A DNA stretch of 15,458 bases from contig CAYMBX010000024.1 in the NCBI GenBank assembly GCA_964388785.1, positions 1 through 15,458 of the forward strand, read 5' to 3'. The first letter of the stretch is position 1. Every line of letters begins with the position of its first letter. The stretch comes from VGKU01 sp964388785. Its GTDB lineage: Bacteria > Patescibacteriota > Patescibacteriia > UBA9934 > GWF2-40-263. The notes under the pieces were generated by a model, which was not told the origin of the DNA, made no database searches, and saw only the letters and a program-made list of their open reading frames with translations. Position numbers and translations under genes: made by a program. Positions 12,898-15,458 of the stretch are shown here, piece by piece.

Positions 12898-14214
12898 ATG
12901 AATATCGTCATGATTGGCACCGGATACGTGGGACTGACCACCGGGCTCGGATTCGCTTCGCTTGGACATCGCGTGGCGTGCGTAGATACGGATGCGTCAA
13001 AAGTCGCCAACTTGGATTTGGGTGAGCCCCCGTTTTACGAGCCCGGGCTTGAGGAGGCTCTGCGCGAACATCAGGAAAACGGCCGCATTGTGTTTACAAC
13101 GGATTTGGCATCGGTGATTGATCAGGCGGATGTCATCATGGTTGCGGTACAGACGCCGCCAAAATCAAACGGCGAGGCGGAGTTGTCTTTTTTGTTTTCT
13201 GCCGCGGATGAAATCGGCCGTCTCTTGAACCATGAGTCATTGCTTGTGGTGAAAAGTACGGTTCCGGTGGGAACGAATCGCCGGTTTCTCGATCGTGTGC
13301 GCATGAAGCTTGTAGAGAATCATCATGCGGAGCTCGCTCCGCTTATTCAGATTGCGTCGCTTCCGGAATTTTTACGCGAAGGGGCGGCGCTTTCGGATTT
13401 TAGGAATCCTGACCGTGTGGTGATGGGAGCCGACGACGAAGTGGTGTTTCAGACACTCGAACGCATGCACGAGGGAATCAAAACGATTTTTTTGCGCACC
13501 AGCATCGAATCGGCAGAACTGATTAAAGTCTGTTCAAATGCCTTTCTTGCCACCAAAATTTCGTTCATCAACGAAATTGCAAATATCGCGGAGGGAACAG
13601 GAGCGGACGTACGTGATATCGCACATGGCATCGGACTCGACAAACGGATTGGTTCCCAATTTTTGCGTGCAGGGATCGGGTTTGGCGGTTCGTGTTTTCC
13701 GAAGGATGTACACGCACTCAAATCCTATGCGGGCATTCACGGATATGAATTCAAACTGCTCAGCGCGGTGATTGAAGTGAATCAGCGGCAACGGGAATTA
13801 TTTTTGAAAAAAATTCAAAAGGAGCTCCATACGCTGAAAGGACGTAAGATCGGTGTCTGGGGACTTTCGTTTAAACCGGACACGGATGATATTCGAGACT
13901 CGGCGGCGATTTATCTCGTTCAGCAACTGGTGGCTCTTGGGGCGGAAGTCAGTGTCTTTGATCCCAAAGCGATGGAGAATGCCACGCGTGTTCTGCCCGA
14001 CTCGGTCCACTATGCACCGACCGCGATGGATGCGTCGACCGGAGCGGATGCGCTTGTTGTCTTGACCGAATGGCCCGAATTTCGAAGTGTCTCTTTTTCC
14101 GTTCTGAAAGAAAAAATGATCGACCCGATCATTTTTGATGGACGTAATTGTCTCGCGGATCTCAATCTCACAGAACTTGGTTTCCGTTATGTGGGCGTGG
14201 GTCTTGCTTCATAA
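12898..14214 (+). CDS. ugd: UDP-glucose 6-dehydrogenase (UDP-glucose/GDP-mannose dehydrogenase family)
   Basis: The enzyme oxidises UDP-glucose twice with NAD to UDP-glucuronate, a precursor of surface polysaccharides. The 438-residue protein starts with the NAD fold MIGTGYVGLTTG (5-16). It has VAVQTPP (82-88), KSTVPVGT (119-126), the catalytic-loop glutamate E157 in SLPEFLREG, K210 and N214 in LIKVCSNAFLATK, and the nucleophile C266 in GGSCFPKD. The third domain has GVWGLSFKPDTDDIRDS. The residue before PEF is leucine preceded by serine, where asparagine (SNPEF) is more common; the significance is unknown. UDP-glucose is the best guess, but another UDP- or GDP-sugar is possible. It begins 9 bases after the Nudix stop with no Shine-Dalgarno site, and its last 26 bases overlap comEC. 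Confidence 0.95.
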   Translation: MNIVMIGTGYVGLTTGLGFASLGHRVACVDTDASKVANLDLGEPPFYEPGLEEALREHQENGRIVFTTDLASVIDQADVIMVAVQTPPKSNGEAELSFLFSAADEIGRLLNHESLLVVKSTVPVGTNRRFLDRVRMKLVENHHAELAPLIQIASLPEFLREGAALSDFRNPDRVVMGADDEVVFQTLERMHEGIKTIFLRTSIESAELIKVCSNAFLATKISFINEIANIAEGTGADVRDIAHGIGLDKRIGSQFLRAGIGFGGSCFPKDVHALKSYAGIHGYEFKLLSAVIEVNQRQRELFLKKIQKELHTLKGRKIGVWGLSFKPDTDDIRDSAAIYLVQQLVALGAEVSVFDPKAMENATRVLPDSVHYAPTAMDASTGADALVVLTEWPEFRSVSFSVLKEKMIDPIIFDGRNCLADLNLTELGFRYVGVGLAS

Positions 14215-15458
14215 GATCGCATCATCCCCTTCAAAAACGCTGACTTGGATTTTGGCGTTTTTTTGTTTGGGCGTTCTTGTGGCGCCTTTCTTTCTCTCCT
14301 TTTCAAGTTACCCGTTCCTTTTTGCCGCTCTCTTGGCACTCCTGGCCGGATCTGTGTTGCGACCGAATCGACGACTGCTCGTTTTTGCGTGTGCCTGTAT
14401 CGCGTTCGGGATTTTTCGTTATCAGCAAAGTTTTTTTCCTCCAAACCTCACGACCGTTGCCGATCGGGTTGGGATCACCACGCGTGTGGAAGCGACTGTT
14501 TCCTCTGACGTTGAGCATCGGCTGAGCAGACAACAAGCGATCGTTTCGCAAGTGCGTTTGGCTGGTGAATCTGTTGAAGGCAAACTCCTTGTACACCTTC
14601 CTCTTTATCCGTCCGTCCGGTACGGAGATCAATTGGCGTTTAGTTGTGCACTCGCACGTCCCGGGCCGATCGATGGATTCGCGTATGACCGCCAACTTGC
14701 TGCACGTGGAGTCTTGGCGGTGTGTGCGTTCCCGCAGTATGTGACCGTGAATGCATCACAGACAACACTCATCGGTTCGATCCTTGCCGTGCGCGACCAT
14801 CTGATTGCTCGTCTGCAATCGGGATTGCCCGAACCGCACGTCTCGTTTGTGTCCGGATTGTTATTTGGCGGAAGTTCTTCGTTGTCACCTGCACTCCGCG
14901 ATGACTTTTCACGCACCGGTCTTTCTCATATCTTAGCGGCGTCTGGTTTCAATCTGTCTCTTTTCTCCGTTGTGCTTCTTGGGATCCTTTTGCAAAGTCC
15001 GTTTGGTCGCCGACGCGGCCTTGTACTCACGGGAATTTTTTTGCTCGTGTATGTGGTGATCGCCGGGGGGACTCCGGCAGTGGTGCGCTCTGCGCTCATG
15101 GCCGGAGTGCTTATCATTCAAAAGGGGATAGGTCGCCAGGCGTCTTCTATCAATCTTCTTTTGCTTGCACTTGCGATCATGTTGCTCGTGAATCCGAAGT
15201 TGTTGCTCGACGATGTTGGATTTCAATTATCTTTTGTCGCCACAGCTTCCTTGCTCTTCATTCATCCGCGTGTCGAACACTGGTTCCATGTCATTCCGGA
15301 AGATATTGGGATTCGAACAGCCATCACTTCTTCTGTGGTCGCGATCATTTTCACGCTCCCAATTCTTCTGTGGCACTTCGGATCTGTTTCGTTGTTTGCT
15401 CCGATCGCAAATGCCATCGTTCTTCCGTTCGTCCCATTATTGATGGCCTTGGGGATGA
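14189..15458 (+). CDS. comEC: ComEC/Rec2 competence DNA channel, N-terminal 423 residues (cut by window edge)
   Basis: ComEC is the inner-membrane channel that takes up single-stranded DNA during natural transformation. The frame is open to the window end. Two to three hydrophobic segments (about 18-75) lead into a soluble DUF4131-like region (about 85-190). The competence domain follows, with SFVSGLLFGG, the conserved GLSHILAASG (244-253) and many membrane helices such as LVLTGIFLLVYVVIAGGTPAVVRSALMAG, written here as separate family landmarks: LLVYVVIAG, TPAVVRSALMAG and DVGFQLSFVATASL. The C-terminal metallo-beta-lactamase-like domain, if present, lies outside. The ATG at 14189 overlaps ugd by 26 bases; TTG at 14204 is an alternative start. 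No Shine-Dalgarno site was seen, so coupling to ugd is likely. Cells with this gene would be expected to have other competence genes elsewhere. Confidence 0.93.
   Translation, partial: MWAWVLLHKIASSPSKTLTWILAFFCLGVLVAPFFLSFSSYPFLFAALLALLAGSVLRPNRRLLVFACACIAFGIFRYQQSFFPPNLTTVADRVGITTRVEATVSSDVEHRLSRQQAIVSQVRLAGESVEGKLLVHLPLYPSVRYGDQLAFSCALARPGPIDGFAYDRQLAARGVLAVCAFPQYVTVNASQTTLIGSILAVRDHLIARLQSGLPEPHVSFVSGLLFGGSSSLSPALRDDFSRTGLSHILAASGFNLSLFSVVLLGILLQSPFGRRRGLVLTGIFLLVYVVIAGGTPAVVRSALMAGVLIIQKGIGRQASSINLLLLALAIMLLVNPKLLLDDVGFQLSFVATASLLFIHPRVEHWFHVIPEDIGIRTAITSSVVAIIFTLPILLWHFGSVSLFAPIANAIVLPFVPLLMALGM

Noticed and set aside
1..15458. CRISPR array, tRNA or rRNA genes, transposase, phage genes
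   Set aside because: No regularly spaced repeats, no cloverleaf-like segments and no DDE or integrase motifs were seen by reading both strands.

Overview
The window is a stretch of a bacterial chromosome made almost entirely of protein genes: eleven coding regions, two of them cut by the window edges, with short gaps. TGA, TAA and TAG all act as stops, so the code looks standard. The core genes run at roughly 50% G+C. No rRNA, tRNA, CRISPR array, transposase or phage gene was seen. Compact spacing, short or absent 5' leaders, overlapping genes, RNase Y and ComEC would suit a small-genome bacterium such as a member of the Patescibacteria (CPR). That placement is a guess; the sequence alone does not prove it.

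Layout. 1-2589 (minus strand): RNase Y (rny, cut at the left edge), pseudouridine synthase TruB, and a small lipoprotein. 2734-6032 (plus): translation factor IF-2 (infB), thioredoxin (trxA) and thioredoxin reductase (trxB), probably one transcript. 6023-6138: two REP-like palindromic elements in opposite orientation around the trxB terminator. 6180-7496 (minus): a GC-rich PLP enzyme resembling the N-terminal domain of molybdenum cofactor sulfurase. 7634-8857 (plus): glutamate dehydrogenase. 8877-9803 (minus): an unrecognised protein with a possible PD-(D/E)XK nuclease-like core. 9929-15458 (plus): leucyl-tRNA synthetase, a Nudix hydrolase, UDP-glucose dehydrogenase and the competence channel ComEC (cut at the right edge), packed as one likely operon.

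Regulation. Three gene pairs face away from each other (lipoprotein/infB, PLP enzyme/gdhA, unknown/leuS), and each intergenic region holds two sigma-70-like promoters with a perfect inverted repeat between or over them. Two start styles can be seen. infB, gdhA, leuS and truB have a -10 hexamer only 9-11 bases before the ATG and no Shine-Dalgarno site, which predicts leaderless or nearly leaderless mRNAs. The three monocistronic minus-strand genes (lipoprotein, PLP enzyme, unknown) have leaders of about 25-50 bases with Shine-Dalgarno sites, and each has a terminator stem that starts inside its own stop codon.

No clearly new multi-gene system was found. The best leads are the leaderless promoter pattern, a promoter nested in a terminator upstream of truB, an 11-bp triplication read in three frames within truB, the possible nuclease of 8877-9803, and the foreign-looking sulfurase-like gene with its palindromic operator candidate.
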